Notes under the pieces: model-generated | Told to the model about the DNA's origin: nothing | Seen by the model: only the letters and a program-made list of their open reading frames with translations | Databases searched by the model: none | Shown: positions 6,956-16,009 of the stretch, piece after piece | How positions within the stretch are numbered: the stretch's first letter is position 1 | Layout: each line of letters opens with the position of its first letter | Translations under genes and position numbers: made by a program | Origin: an uncultured Bacteroidales bacterium | GTDB taxonomy: Bacteria; Bacteroidota; Bacteroidia; Bacteroidales; Bacteroidaceae | Assembly: GCA_902800305.1 (NCBI GenBank) | Contig: CADCDP010000034.1 | Location: forward strand, 1 to 37,553 | Length of the DNA stretch: 37,553 nucleotides | Reading direction: 5' to 3'

Positions 6956-9900
6956 TTACTTCATCAAGACTTTTTTGCCGCCAACGATGTAAATGTGGTT
7001 GGGGAGGGGTTGCTTGATGGGGTGCCCCGAGAGGTCGTAGAGGGTGGAAGAACCCGAAAATGGAGCCTTTTCGGTGCCGAAAGTAGAGAGGTTGCGGATG
7101 CTAACGGCTTCTTCGATGTTGTCGATGGAAGAAAGGAAGCCGATGTAGCGGATGGTGGAGGTTCCGGTGGTGGAAGTGAGGCCGAAGATGGTGGCTCCTT
7201 GGCAGATGGAGAAGGGGTTTCCAACGTTGTTTTCGTTGAGTCCTGACTGGGTCATGTCCCAGATGAAGGCGGTGCCTTTGGAGAGGCGTTTTGTTTGGGT
7301 GGGAGCTACGCTGCTGCCGTAGTTCACGCCGTTAAGCCACCAGAGGTAGGCGGATCCGGCGGTGGTGCGCACGTTGGTGGCGATGACGACAAGGTATTTC
7401 TGTGCCTCGGTCAGCTGGTAGTCTTCAACGTTTTCGTAAAGAAGGCTCAGGCACAGGTTATTAGTGCCTGTGCCTGAGTTAATCGTAATCGTGTTATCGT
7501 CGTTGTAAGTGAAGCGGCTCTGTGCCACACGTCCTGCATCGCCTGTCTGCCAGTCGGTGGCGTTCCAGATGTAGGCGTGGTCTTTGTAGTCCTTCAAGAG
7601 CCGTAAGTAGTAGAGTCCTGGACACATGGTGTTGGGCGATGCGACAATCTTGAAGGTGAGCTTCTGTTTCACGTTGCCCTTGCTGTCGAGGAGCAGTTCG
7701 TCGGGGATGCGGTATTCGACGTTGAAGAAACCGTTCTCGTCGGCTCCCTTCATGCGAGGCAGGATGGTGATGTCGCCGAGTTTCTGTCCGTCGATGTAGA
7801 TGTCGGCGGTACGTCCACGGTCGGAAGTGATGAAGCGGAGCATCAGCGAAACGTTGGTCTTGATGCCTTCCTTGTTCTCGATGACATACTGGATGTATTC
7901 GCCGTTCTTGGCATCGCGGTAGGTCTCGCCACGGTAGTTGCCGTTGGTGGAGCCTGTGGAGTACTTGGCTTCGTGTCCGGCTTCGCTTTGCTGCTCGCCT
8001 GTGGCTACGTAGTCGAGGGTGCGTGCTTGAAGTGCCTGTTCCTCAGCGTCTTTCTTGCCCATGTCGGAATTGGCGTATTCTTCAGGCGTGCCTTGGAAGA
8101 AGTAGCAGGAGTAGCGAGAGTGCTGGATGCTGTAGAAGGGTTCGAGTGGCAGCACACCCTTGTCCGTCTTGAGGGTGAAGCTGAGCTTGCTGAGGTCTTG
8201 CAACTCGATGTTGTTGAGCACTTCTGCGCGGTTGCCGATGAGGAGTGGGGCTGAAGAGAGTGGCTTGGCGTTGGCACGTGCACCGGGAGAGTGGTCCATG
8301 CGGCCTTCGCCACCGTACTCGTTGGGCAGCTGTGCCTCGGTCTCTGTGCGGGCGGCCAAAAGGATGGGGCCATACTTGAAGGCAATGTAGCTGCTATAGT
8401 CAGGGCATGCTTCGTAGCGGAGCGTCATGGGCAATTCCACTTCCCTCACGTCGCCCTTCTTCCACTTTTTCGTCTCATACGTGTAGCTTGCCTTGCCGTC
8501 GCTGCTGGCCCATGCTGGCTTGCGGATGGCGAGGGTGAAGGTGCCGTCCTTGGTGATGGTCAGCTTGGTCTTCTGCTCGTAGGGGAAGTTGGTTTCCTGG
8601 CGGATGCCGAATTTCTTGCTGTTCAGCTCGCTGGCAGTAAAGAGGTTCACGTAGAGTGTGTCGTTCGTAGCACTATGGGTGTAGATGAAGTGCCCGTATT
8701 TACTGTGGTTCTCCATACCTGTGCCCACGCAGCACCACATGCCTTGGTTCACCTGCGAGTAGATGCGGTAGGAGAGAGGACGTAGCGAGGTAAAATAAAC
8801 GTAGCCGCCGGTCTTGGGGTCTTGGGTGGACATGATGTGGTTCCACATCGTAGCCTCGTAGAAGTCGGCATACTTGGCATCGTGGGTGTCATCGAAGAGG
8901 TCTTCGGTAAGCTTCAGCATGTTGTTCGAGTTGCACGACTCGGGACCTTCCATGTTGTTGATGTAGAGGTGTCCGTTCTGGTGGTTCTGGAAGTGCTCGC
9001 TGATGGAGTTGCCGCCGATGCAGACGGTGCGGTTCTGGGCTACGTCTGTCCAGAAGTTCAGGACGGAGTTGCGATAGTCGGTCAGGGTCTTGTCCTCCTG
9101 CCATGCACGTTCGAAGCCAATGTACTTGGGCACTTGCGTGTTGGCATGTTTGCCGTCAAGGAAGGTGGCGTTGAACGTCTTCATGCCGTCTATCATCTGA
9201 CGGTGGCTGTACTTCTTGGCACCGTCCAGATACTTCTTGTCGCCGAAAATCTTGTAGGCATCCACCAGCGTCTCGTTCATGCCGCCATGCTCCCAACCGA
9301 GCACCTGCTGCATCTCGTCGTTCGTGAGGTTGCTGACGACATTGACGCTCCAATCGGAAAGACCTCGGAAGAGTTCCTTGGCCACTTTGCTACCTGTGTA
9401 GAGGTAGGCATCGCGCAAGCCTGCCAATACCTTGTGCTGGCAGTAGAAAGGCACCCAACCGCCATATTTGCGGAACTCTGTCAAGTCTTTAGCGTAGAGG
9501 CCCGTCCAAATCTGGTTGATGGGCTGTCCACCGATAAAGCCCTTCATGCCCTTAGTGTCGTTCTTGTAGGCATCCTGGCAGTCCTTCATGATGTTGAGGC
9601 AGTAGTCGAGACGTTCCTGCATCTTCGCCTTCATGTCGGCATCGTTGGTGGCAGCGTAGGCGAGGGCAAGGGCGGTCACATAGTGTCCGCCAACGTGGCC
9701 TTCGAGGCTCCAGTCGGAGAGTCCCCAGTTGCTGAACGAGGGGTGCTTTTGTTCCCAGTTGTAGTACTTCGAAGAACTGTTCTTGGTGAGACCTGCCTGA
9801 CGGATGAACGGGGTCATCAGTCGATCTACGTCGTACTTCAAGAGCAGTTCGTCGTTAATTTCCATCATAGTCTTCATCGGACCATCAAGCAGCGTTACTT

Positions 9901-10003
9901 CTTCGAGGTTGAAATGCTGCGGATAAATTTCGCTTTGTGCAGCGGCGTTCCCTGCGAACAGGAAAGACGACACAACAGCAATAGACAGAATTTTTTTAAA
10001 CAT
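6956..10003 (-). CDS. Secreted GH127-family beta-L-arabinofuranosidase-like enzyme
   Basis: This 1015-residue protein has a signal peptide (about 1-23, ending NAAAQ). Residues about 30-545 match GH127 (formerly DUF1680), whose known members cleave terminal beta-L-arabinofuranose using a zinc-bound cysteine nucleophile. The metal and catalytic set is present: Glu355 and Cys357 in GPESCNSNN, Cys424-Cys425 in WCCVGTG, and a candidate acid/base Glu336 in SISEHF. Further beta-rich modules follow (about 560-650, and about 700-800 resembling the accessory domains that follow GH127). Then comes a C-terminal sandwich (about 805-975) and a final tail LYDLSGHPIKQ...GGKKVLMK, which resembles the short C-terminal tails of Prevotella secreted enzymes. 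Substrate is inferred from family. A -7 box lies at 10039-10032. Confidence 0.9.
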   Translation of the reverse strand: MFKKILSIAVVSSFLFAGNAAAQSEIYPQHFNLEEVTLLDGPMKTMMEINDELLLKYDVDRLMTPFIRQAGLTKNSSSKYYNWEQKHPSFSNWGLSDWSLEGHVGGHYVTALALAYAATNDADMKAKMQERLDYCLNIMKDCQDAYKNDTKGMKGFIGGQPINQIWTGLYAKDLTEFRKYGGWVPFYCQHKVLAGLRDAYLYTGSKVAKELFRGLSDWSVNVVSNLTNDEMQQVLGWEHGGMNETLVDAYKIFGDKKYLDGAKKYSHRQMIDGMKTFNATFLDGKHANTQVPKYIGFERAWQEDKTLTDYRNSVLNFWTDVAQNRTVCIGGNSISEHFQNHQNGHLYINNMEGPESCNSNNMLKLTEDLFDDTHDAKYADFYEATMWNHIMSTQDPKTGGYVYFTSLRPLSYRIYSQVNQGMWCCVGTGMENHSKYGHFIYTHSATNDTLYVNLFTASELNSKKFGIRQETNFPYEQKTKLTITKDGTFTLAIRKPAWASSDGKASYTYETKKWKKGDVREVELPMTLRYEACPDYSSYIAFKYGPILLAARTETEAQLPNEYGGEGRMDHSPGARANAKPLSSAPLLIGNRAEVLNNIELQDLSKLSFTLKTDKGVLPLEPFYSIQHSRYSCYFFQGTPEEYANSDMGKKDAEEQALQARTLDYVATGEQQSEAGHEAKYSTGSTNGNYRGETYRDAKNGEYIQYVIENKEGIKTNVSLMLRFITSDRGRTADIYIDGQKLGDITILPRMKGADENGFFNVEYRIPDELLLDSKGNVKQKLTFKIVASPNTMCPGLYYLRLLKDYKDHAYIWNATDWQTGDAGRVAQSRFTYNDDNTITINSGTGTNNLCLSLLYENVEDYQLTEAQKYLVVIATNVRTTAGSAYLWWLNGVNYGSSVAPTQTKRLSKGTAFIWDMTQSGLNENNVGNPFSICQGATIFGLTSTTGTSTIRYIGFLSSIDNIEEAVSIRNLSTFGTEKAPFSGSSTLYDLSGHPIKQPLPNHIYIVGGKKVLMK

Positions 10004-10031
10004 AATAGGTTACATGAATGGTTTTCTGGTG

Positions 10032-10039
10032 CAAATTTA
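10032..10039 (-). promoter_or_regulatory. -7 box for the GH127 gene
   Basis: On the minus strand TAAATTTG (10039 to 10032) lies 29 nt before the start codon at 10003. No clear -33 box was placed. Confidence 0.5.
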
Positions 10040-10096
10040 CGAATAATAATTAGAAAGTCAGCAATTTTCACTAATTTTGTAGGCAAATTAGACGAA

Positions 10097-11032
10097 ATGC
10101 AGGTACTACCGAGCTTTTTCAACCCTTCCAACGATATGGCATTGGCTGCCAATGTCCGTCAATATCTACCACCCCGTCGCATCCAGCAAATGGAAGCGGA
10201 CTTGGTGGATTTGGCTACTATGTGGGAAAATACGCGCTTTGCAGGCCCTTGGGGATGGAGTCTTGCCACCAAGCAGCGGTACAGGCAGATGGGTCTGGCG
10301 GAAGGGTTACTTCCGTCAGACGAATGGCTTGCTCAGTTGAGGGGGCTTTCTTCGAGGGAATTTGCCTGCCGATACATTAAGGATTTATTGGCAGAAATCG
10401 CTGACGAGAGGTTGCTGGGGAGTGAAATGCGATGGATGGATAGGCTCTGCGTGGAACCAGGAACGCGCATCTTCAAGTCTCCTTGGTCTTCTTCGGGGCG
10501 TGGCGTGTTTGTGTCTTCTTCATGCGATGATCACACCGAGTCTCGTCTTCGGGGTTTCCTGTCTTCGCAAGGAGGTTTTGTGGTCGATCGGTTTTATGCA
10601 GACAAAGTGCTCGACTTTGCGATGGAGTTCTTTGTGGACGATGACCATACGGTGGACTTTCTGGGATGGTCGGTGTTCCATGCTGCCGAGCATGGTGCCT
10701 ATGGGTATAATTATGTGGAAAGTCAAGAAGAGTTGTTGCGGCGCATCGACGTGGATGCCTCCCTCCTACAAAGGCTCGTTGACTACCACAAAGTTCATCT
10801 TTCCCAAACCTCCTATCGGGGACCTGTCGGAATCGACATGCTCAAGACTACTGACGGACGCATCCATCCTTGCCTCGAAATCAACTTCCGCCTGAACATG
10901 GGCATCCTCGCTTTGTTGTTGCACGAACGATATGGCGCTGGATGTACGAAACAATTAACCCCTCTCAATCCCAATGGTTTTGAGGCATTGGTAGAGAGGG
11001 GAAAACTGATGGTTGTTTATCGTAAGCGATAA
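10097..11032 (+). CDS. ATP-grasp-like protein of unknown substrate
   Basis: From ATG 10097 the product is 311 residues. It shows an ATP-grasp-like arrangement: RIFKSPWSSSGRGVFV (about residues 125-140) as the nucleotide-binding lysine and glycine/serine-rich loop, VVDRFYADKVLDFAMEFF as the central strands, and PCLEINFRLNMG near residue 270, whose E-x-N-x-R pattern fits the metal-binding end of the fold. The family ligates carboxylates to amines or thiols using ATP; the substrate here cannot be read. A -7 box TAATTTTG lies at 10072-10079. The open frame continues upstream to 8822, but that part is the antisense shadow of the GH127 gene. It ends one base away from the convergent GHL10 gene. Confidence 0.72.
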   Translation: MQVLPSFFNPSNDMALAANVRQYLPPRRIQQMEADLVDLATMWENTRFAGPWGWSLATKQRYRQMGLAEGLLPSDEWLAQLRGLSSREFACRYIKDLLAEIADERLLGSEMRWMDRLCVEPGTRIFKSPWSSSGRGVFVSSSCDDHTESRLRGFLSSQGGFVVDRFYADKVLDFAMEFFVDDDHTVDFLGWSVFHAAEHGAYGYNYVESQEELLRRIDVDASLLQRLVDYHKVHLSQTSYRGPVGIDMLKTTDGRIHPCLEINFRLNMGILALLLHERYGAGCTKQLTPLNPNGFEALVERGKLMVVYRKR

Positions 11033-11033
11033 C

Positions 11034-12716
11034 TTATTTCTTCTTCTTTTTCTTGGTCTTGGTAGCAGAGGAGGCCTTTTTGCTGTCCTTTGAGGGCTTC
11101 TTGTCGTCCTTTGAAGCTTTCTTGTCGTCCTTTGTAGCGTCCTTCTTGTCGTCCTTTAGGTCATGGTTAATCAATCGGGGTACGTTGATGTGCTGGGGCA
11201 ATTCGAAGGTGGGTTTCGCTTCTTGCGCAGCGGGGCTTTCGTTGCCGAAACGGTCGATGGCTGTGACGGCATAGTAGCGCATGGATAAGGCACGCCCTTT
11301 CAGTTCCCATTCGGTGTCTCGAATGCCTGTAGCGAGTAGATTTTCGGGGGTTCGTACATCGACGGGATAGACATTGGAGCCATACACATTATATAATATA
11401 TAATTATGGGGGTGTTGGGTGCGAATCTTGTGTGAAGTGCTCCAATGGATTTTCCCGTTGTCATACTTGACGAAGGATGGAATGGAGGGGGAGATGGTGT
11501 CGCCCATCCATGTCATGCGGGCTGTTAGTGCCGGATAGGGGAAGAACTCGTCGCACGTGGTGTCGTAGATTCCCTTACAGTTTTTGGTGAGGAACTCGCC
11601 GCGATAGAATGCGATGCCACCAATGCCACTATTGCGGGCAGTGTACATCTCGGCACGTACCTCGTTGAGTGTCCAACGCCCTTCGCGTGGGTCGAGGAAG
11701 TAGATGCCAAGACCAGGCACGATGGGGTGCCCGTAGGAATTTTCGAGCCAGTCAAAGAGGAAGGGGTAGTAGTTGTTTCCCGTGAAGTACATCATGGGGA
11801 AAAGGAGGTCTTGCAGGTTCTCGCGGAGCCAAAGTTTGGGGTCTTGCCACACGCCGTTGTAGCAGTTCCAACCACCGGCACTATAACGGCGGGTATCGGC
11901 ATATTTTCCGATGGGCGAACTGCTCAGCTTGACCCACGGCTTGATGGACTTCACCACATCGTGTACTCGACGGACGATGTGGGTGATGTTCTCTCGCTTC
12001 CAGTCGGCTTTCGATAGACTGGAAGAGCGGGGATAGAGGTTCTCGTCCGAGAAGTTGTAAATGGATTCGGGGTAGCGGATGTAGTCGAGCGAAATACCAT
12101 CTACATCGTAGTTCTCGACGATTTCCTTGCAGATGCTGGCGATGTAGTCGGCTGTCTCTGGTTTGCCGGGAATCATGAACATCTCGCCTCCCTTGACGGC
12201 CTTGACCAATTCGGGATGCTTCTTCACGATGGAGGAGGAGCCATAGCCCGCTTGACGTTGTTTGGTTCCGATGGGGATGCAAACCACCCAGGCGTGAAGC
12301 TCCATGCCACGTTTATGGCATTCTTCGATGCAGAAAGCCAAGGGATCGTAGCCTGGATTCATACCAGCCACCCCCGTTAGGCTAAGTTCCCACGGCTCAA
12401 TTTGGGAAGGGTAGAGGAGGGCCGCGCGGACACGTGTCTGAAAGATGACTGTATTGATGTTGGCTTTCTTATAGTTGTCGAGAATGCGGATAAGTTCCTG
12501 TTTCTGTTGTTCCCGACTGGTGTCATCGGTAGCTTTGATGCGAGGCCAGTCAAGCCCTCCAATGGTGGTGAGCCACACGGCACGGGTTTCGCGGAGAGGA
12601 TGGCTTTTCTCGTATAGGAAGGGAGCGCGGTGGGTTTCGTCGTTTTGGGCGTGAAGAGTTGTTTGTAAAATGATAAAAAGCAACAACAATGCCCACACAT
12701 TATGCAGATAATTCAT
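11034..12716 (-). CDS. GHL10-type glycoside hydrolase-like protein with lysine-rich tail
   Basis: This 560-residue protein has a signal peptide (about 1-23). Residues about 40-370 match the GHL10/DUF187 barrel: RETRAVWLTTIGGLDWP, ANINTVIFQTRVRAALLYPS, GMELHAWVV, DVDGISLDYIRYPE and LFPMMYFTG. The acidic residues of DGISLDYIRYPE lie where the family's putative active site is. Residues about 400-515 look like a fibronectin-like module (YYAVTAIDRFGNES). Residues about 520-560 are a low-complexity tail of KDDKK/SKDSKK units ending in six lysines, unusual for this family. The related family acts on cell-wall or surface polysaccharides; the substrate here is unknown. A -7 box TACCTTTG lies at 12744-12737. 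Confidence 0.82.
   Translation of the reverse strand: MNYLHNVWALLLLFIILQTTLHAQNDETHRAPFLYEKSHPLRETRAVWLTTIGGLDWPRIKATDDTSREQQKQELIRILDNYKKANINTVIFQTRVRAALLYPSQIEPWELSLTGVAGMNPGYDPLAFCIEECHKRGMELHAWVVCIPIGTKQRQAGYGSSSIVKKHPELVKAVKGGEMFMIPGKPETADYIASICKEIVENYDVDGISLDYIRYPESIYNFSDENLYPRSSSLSKADWKRENITHIVRRVHDVVKSIKPWVKLSSSPIGKYADTRRYSAGGWNCYNGVWQDPKLWLRENLQDLLFPMMYFTGNNYYPFLFDWLENSYGHPIVPGLGIYFLDPREGRWTLNEVRAEMYTARNSGIGGIAFYRGEFLTKNCKGIYDTTCDEFFPYPALTARMTWMGDTISPSIPSFVKYDNGKIHWSTSHKIRTQHPHNYILYNVYGSNVYPVDVRTPENLLATGIRDTEWELKGRALSMRYYAVTAIDRFGNESPAAQEAKPTFELPQHINVPRLINHDLKDDKKDATKDDKKASKDDKKPSKDSKKASSATKTKKKKKK
11088..11162 (-). repeat. In-gene repeats encoding the KDDKK tail
   Basis: CTTGTCGTCCTTT recurs three times (about 11100, 11123 and 11148), with a related GTCCTTTGAGG copy upstream. 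The repeats encode KDDKK-type units, so the tail probably grew and shrinks by slippage. Confidence 0.7.
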
Positions 12717-12736
12717 TATAATCGTTAATTTTTTTG

Positions 12737-12764
12737 CAAAGGTACGGAATTTTTCCTACTTTTG
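12737..12764. promoter_or_regulatory. Divergent -7 boxes between the GHL10 and cstA genes
   Basis: TACCTTTG on the minus strand (12744 to 12737) serves the GHL10 gene, 21 nt before its start. TACTTTTG on the plus strand (12757-12764) may serve cstA with a leader of about 100 nt. The -33 boxes are not clear in either direction. Confidence 0.5.
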
Positions 12765-12868
12765 TACTCAATTTGCACAAGATAAGCAATATCGTGGCAT
12801 AAAAACATGGTGTTAGGCTTTGGGTTTGTCTTGTCTTTCGCAAATAATCTTATGTAAAAAATACAGAA

Positions 12869-14353
12869 ATGGTTACTTTTATAGTCTCTTTGTTGCTCCT
12901 TATTTTAGGCTATGTTTTTTATGGAGCACTTGTGGATAACACTTTTGGTGCCGACCCGAAACGTCAGACACCGTGTTACACATCACGGGATGGTGTTGAC
13001 TATATGCCAATGCCTACTTGGAAAGTTTTTCTCATCCAATTTCTCAACATTGCTGGCACAGGCCCCATATTTGGAGCCATACAGGGTATTCTCTTTGGCC
13101 CAGGAGCATACTTGTGGATTGTCTTAGGCTGTATCTTTGGTGGTGCGGTGCATGACTATCTTTCAGGCATGATTAGCCTTCGGAAGAATGGTGCCAGTTT
13201 GCCAGAGATTGTCGGCGACGAACTGGGTTCGGGGGCTCGTATGGGAGTGCGTGTCATGTCGCTTGTGCTAATGATTTTGGTGGGAACAGTCTTTGCCACA
13301 ACACCAGCCGACATCCTTGATGGTATGATGGTGGATGACGGTTTTCTCTGGTCGAAATATTTCTGGGAGATTATCATCTTTGCCTATTATATTTTGGCGA
13401 CTTTGTTGCCTATCGACAAACTGATTGGACGAATCTATCCTGTGTTTGGACTTGCTTTGCTCATCATGGCGGTAGGTCTTGGGTATGGAATCTTTACACA
13501 GGATGGAGTGATGCCCGAGATTACGGAGGCATTTAGCAACCACCATCCCACAAGCGTAATTCCGATTTTTCCAGGTTTGTGCATCACGATTGCCTGTGGT
13601 GCTGTGAGTGGCTTCCATGCGACACAAAGCCCGATGATGGCTCGATGCTTGCAGAACGAGAGGTATGGTCGCCCTATTTTCTATGGTGCCATGATTACTG
13701 AAGGAATGGTGGCTCTCATTTGGGCGGCTGCTGCCATCAAGTTTGCGGAAAGCTTAAATGTGCAAGGTGACACCCCATACGAGAAGTTGGTGGCGGCTAT
13801 GATAAACCCCGAGACGGGAAAACCTTCTCCGGCAGTGCTTGTCAACGCCATCTGTTCCAGCTGGTTGGGCAAAGTGGGAGCTATATTAGCGGTGTTGGGT
13901 GTTGTGGCTGCCCCTATTACAAGTGGTGACACAGCTTTCCGTAGTGCACGACTGATTACCGCGGATTTCATGCACTACAAGCAGAATCGTGTCTATAAGC
14001 GTGTCCTGCTTTCCGTGCCGATTTTCTTGCTGAGTGGTGTGCTGATGTTTATTAACTTTGACATCCTATGGCGTTACTTTGCATGGTTCAACCAGAGTCT
14101 TTCGGTGATTACTCTATGGGCTGTCACCGTTTGGCTGACAAGGCGGAGCGTCAAAGAAGGCCGTAAGCCATACGCTTTTCTTATTGCGCTTATTCCCGCT
14201 TTGTGGATGACCCTCGTGTGTTCAACTTATATCATCATCGCTCCTGAAGGTTTCCAACTCAACTACATCGTGGCATACGTGATGGGTGGTCTTGTCACCC
14301 TTGGTGCATTGGTGTGGTTTATTCTGTGGGCTAAAAAGCTACAAAAAGCATGA
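12869..14353 (+). CDS. cstA: CstA-family inner-membrane transporter
   Basis: This 494-residue integral membrane protein has many hydrophobic segments from residue 2 onward. Family motifs are clear: GYVFYGALVDNTFGADP, then FLIQFLNIAGTGPIFGAIQGILFGP, then FGGAVHDYLSGMISLRKNGASLPE, and SGFHATQSPMMARC. E. coli CstA and its relatives take up pyruvate or peptides; the substrate in Bacteroidetes is not settled. It is shorter than E. coli CstA (about 700 residues), as is common for the Bacteroidetes form. It overlaps the next small gene by four bases, which implies coupled translation. Confidence 0.9.
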   Translation: MVTFIVSLLLLILGYVFYGALVDNTFGADPKRQTPCYTSRDGVDYMPMPTWKVFLIQFLNIAGTGPIFGAIQGILFGPGAYLWIVLGCIFGGAVHDYLSGMISLRKNGASLPEIVGDELGSGARMGVRVMSLVLMILVGTVFATTPADILDGMMVDDGFLWSKYFWEIIIFAYYILATLLPIDKLIGRIYPVFGLALLIMAVGLGYGIFTQDGVMPEITEAFSNHHPTSVIPIFPGLCITIACGAVSGFHATQSPMMARCLQNERYGRPIFYGAMITEGMVALIWAAAAIKFAESLNVQGDTPYEKLVAAMINPETGKPSPAVLVNAICSSWLGKVGAILAVLGVVAAPITSGDTAFRSARLITADFMHYKQNRVYKRVLLSVPIFLLSGVLMFINFDILWRYFAWFNQSLSVITLWAVTVWLTRRSVKEGRKPYAFLIALIPALWMTLVCSTYIIIAPEGFQLNYIVAYVMGGLVTLGALVWFILWAKKLQKA

Positions 14354-14532
14354 AGCGATATGTCTGGCAACCTGTCGCCTTTTTTGTAATAGGACTGGGA
14401 TTTTATGTCTATAATGGTGTAGTTTGGAACACATGGAGTACTTATATATTCCATATTATCGGCTATGCTGGTATATGCGGGGCACTATCGTGGACGTTAT
14501 ATAAAAAAGAAAAGTATAAATCTAATTCTTAA
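14350..14532 (+). CDS. Membrane microprotein coupled to cstA
   Basis: This 60-residue protein starts inside the cstA stop codon (ATGA overlap at 14350-14353). It has two hydrophobic segments, about residues 8-24 (PVAFFVIGLGFYVYNGV) and 30-48 (TYIFHIIGYAGICGALSW), and a basic tail KKEKYK. In proteobacteria cstA is followed by ybdD, a small soluble protein; this one is membrane-spanning and not evidently related. The tight overlap suggests a CstA partner or assembly factor, which is inference from arrangement. Confidence 0.75.
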   Translation: MKRYVWQPVAFFVIGLGFYVYNGVVWNTWSTYIFHIIGYAGICGALSWTLYKKEKYKSNS

Positions 14533-14551
14533 ATTGATAATTCATACTGGT

Positions 14552-15034
14552 ATGAAGAAAATCTTTTTTACACTCATCTTTGCCCTTGTTGGCATGAGCA
14601 GTGCTTTTGCACAATTCGAGAAGGGCAAGTTCTATCTTGGAGCAACCACTAATTCGGCAGGTGTGTCTTATAGCAAGACAGACAAGTTTTGTTTCAATGT
14701 CGGTGTGAATGGCGGATATATGTTCGAAGAAGCATGGATGGTTATATTGGAGGCTGGTTTTGACTACCATAATTCCGATATGCAGGATTTCTATGCAGGA
14801 GCTAAGTGTCGCTATTTGATTGAACAGAACGGCCTCTTCCTTCAGATGGGTGCCAAATATCTGCATGGTGCACCTAACTTCAATGATGTACAAATTACTC
14901 CAGAAGTGGGTTATTGCTTTTTCTTGAATCACCATCTCACTCTCGAACCTTCTCTCTACTACGACGTGTCACTGACAGAATTTTCCGAGAAGAGCAAGTT
15001 TGGCGTGAAGATCGGGTTGGCTTGGTATTTCTAA
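14552..15034 (+). CDS. Small outer-membrane beta-barrel protein
   Basis: From ATG 14552 this is a 160-residue protein with a clean signal peptide (MKKIFFTLIFALVGMSSAFAQ). The rest shows alternating hydrophobic/aromatic strands (KFYLGATTNSAG, FNVGVNGGYMF, WMVILEAGFDYH, GLFLQMGAKYLHG) and ends in aromatic LAWYF, as barrel proteins that use the BAM machinery do. The size fits an 8-stranded barrel. The longer frame from 14465 overlaps the microprotein gene and lacks sense before the signal peptide. It lies 19 nt after the microprotein gene and may belong to the cstA unit. Specific function is unknown. Confidence 0.78.
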   Translation: MKKIFFTLIFALVGMSSAFAQFEKGKFYLGATTNSAGVSYSKTDKFCFNVGVNGGYMFEEAWMVILEAGFDYHNSDMQDFYAGAKCRYLIEQNGLFLQMGAKYLHGAPNFNDVQITPEVGYCFFLNHHLTLEPSLYYDVSLTEFSEKSKFGVKIGLAWYF

Positions 15035-15074
15035 GAAATAAGTTTAAACTTTACCAATAAAATATTGAAGCATT

Positions 15075-15950
15075 ATGTTAAGTGTAGAAGAACTCAACGA
15101 TAGACTTATTGACCTTGCCTTTGCAGAAGACATAGGTGATGGCGACCATACGACACTCTGTTGTATCCCTGCTGATGCCTACGGCGAAAGTAAGCTCCTT
15201 ATCAAGGAAGAAGGCATCTTTGCCGGTGTGGAGATCGCCAAGGAAGTGTTCCGTCGCTTCGACCCTACGATGGAAGTAGAAGTGTATATTCAAGATGGTG
15301 CTCACGTGAAGCCAGGCGACATCGTGATGTCTGTAAAAGGGAAGGAACAGAGCCTCCTTCAGACAGAGCGTCTCATGCTCAACATCCTGCAGCGCATGAG
15401 CGGCATTGCCACCATGACTCACAAGTATCAGCAGGCACTCATCGATGCGGGCACCAAGACCCGTGTGCTCGACACCCGCAAGACCACTCCTGGCATGCGC
15501 ATGCTGGAGAAAGAGGCAGTCAAGATAGGTGGCGGCATGAACCACCGTATCGGACTCTTTGACATGATACTGCTCAAGGACAACCACATCGACTTCTGCG
15601 GAGGCGTCCACAATGCCATCAGCCGTGCCAAGCAGTATTGCAAAGACCACAACAAGGACTTGAAGATTGAGTGCGAAGTGCGCAACTGGAAGGAACTTGA
15701 AGAAGCTCTTGCCGAGGGTTGCGACCGCATTATGTTCGACAACTTTACACCAGAAGACACCGAGAAGGCGGTCAAGCTCGTGGCTGGCCGTGCTGAGACC
15801 GAATCCTCTGGCGGCATCACCTTCGACACCATGATTCCCTATGCAAAGGCAGGTGTTGACTTCATCTCCTTTGGTGCCCTGACTCATAGTGTCAAAGGTC
15901 TTGACATGAGTTTCAAGGCAGCAGGGAGCGACAAGCTTATCATCAAGTAA
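15075..15950 (+). CDS. nadC: Nicotinate-nucleotide pyrophosphorylase (carboxylating)
   Basis: This 291-residue protein is QAPRTase, which joins quinolinate and PRPP to make nicotinate mononucleotide in NAD synthesis. Family features are AFAEDIGDGDHTT at the start, ERLMLNILQRMSGIATMT, then TRVLDTRKTTPGMRMLEKEAVKIGGGMNHRIGLFDMILLKDNH with the active-site Arg, Lys and His residues, IECEVRN, and EssGGI at the PRPP-binding end. Length is normal. It has a strong terminator downstream. No nadA or nadB is adjacent, so the pathway is split. Confidence 0.96.
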   Translation: MLSVEELNDRLIDLAFAEDIGDGDHTTLCCIPADAYGESKLLIKEEGIFAGVEIAKEVFRRFDPTMEVEVYIQDGAHVKPGDIVMSVKGKEQSLLQTERLMLNILQRMSGIATMTHKYQQALIDAGTKTRVLDTRKTTPGMRMLEKEAVKIGGGMNHRIGLFDMILLKDNHIDFCGGVHNAISRAKQYCKDHNKDLKIECEVRNWKELEEALAEGCDRIMFDNFTPEDTEKAVKLVAGRAETESSGGITFDTMIPYAKAGVDFISFGALTHSVKGLDMSFKAAGSDKLIIK

Positions 15951-15973
15951 GAAAAATACAAAGAAAAGAAGAA

Positions 15974-16008
15974 GCACGCAGTGTCAAAGGCATTGCGTGC
16001 TTTTTTTA
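15974..16008 (+). terminator. Rho-independent terminator after nadC
   Basis: An 11-bp stem with one G-T pair (15974-15984 with 15992-16002, AGCACGCA arm) and a 7-nt loop is followed by seven T residues. It also lies at the 3' end of the convergent SDR gene. Confidence 0.92.
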
Positions 16009-16009
16009 T

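Noticed and set aside
8822..10096. Long upstream extension of the ATP-grasp-like frame
   Set aside because: It is the antisense shadow of the GH127 gene; the real start at 10097 follows a -7 box and begins family-like sequence.
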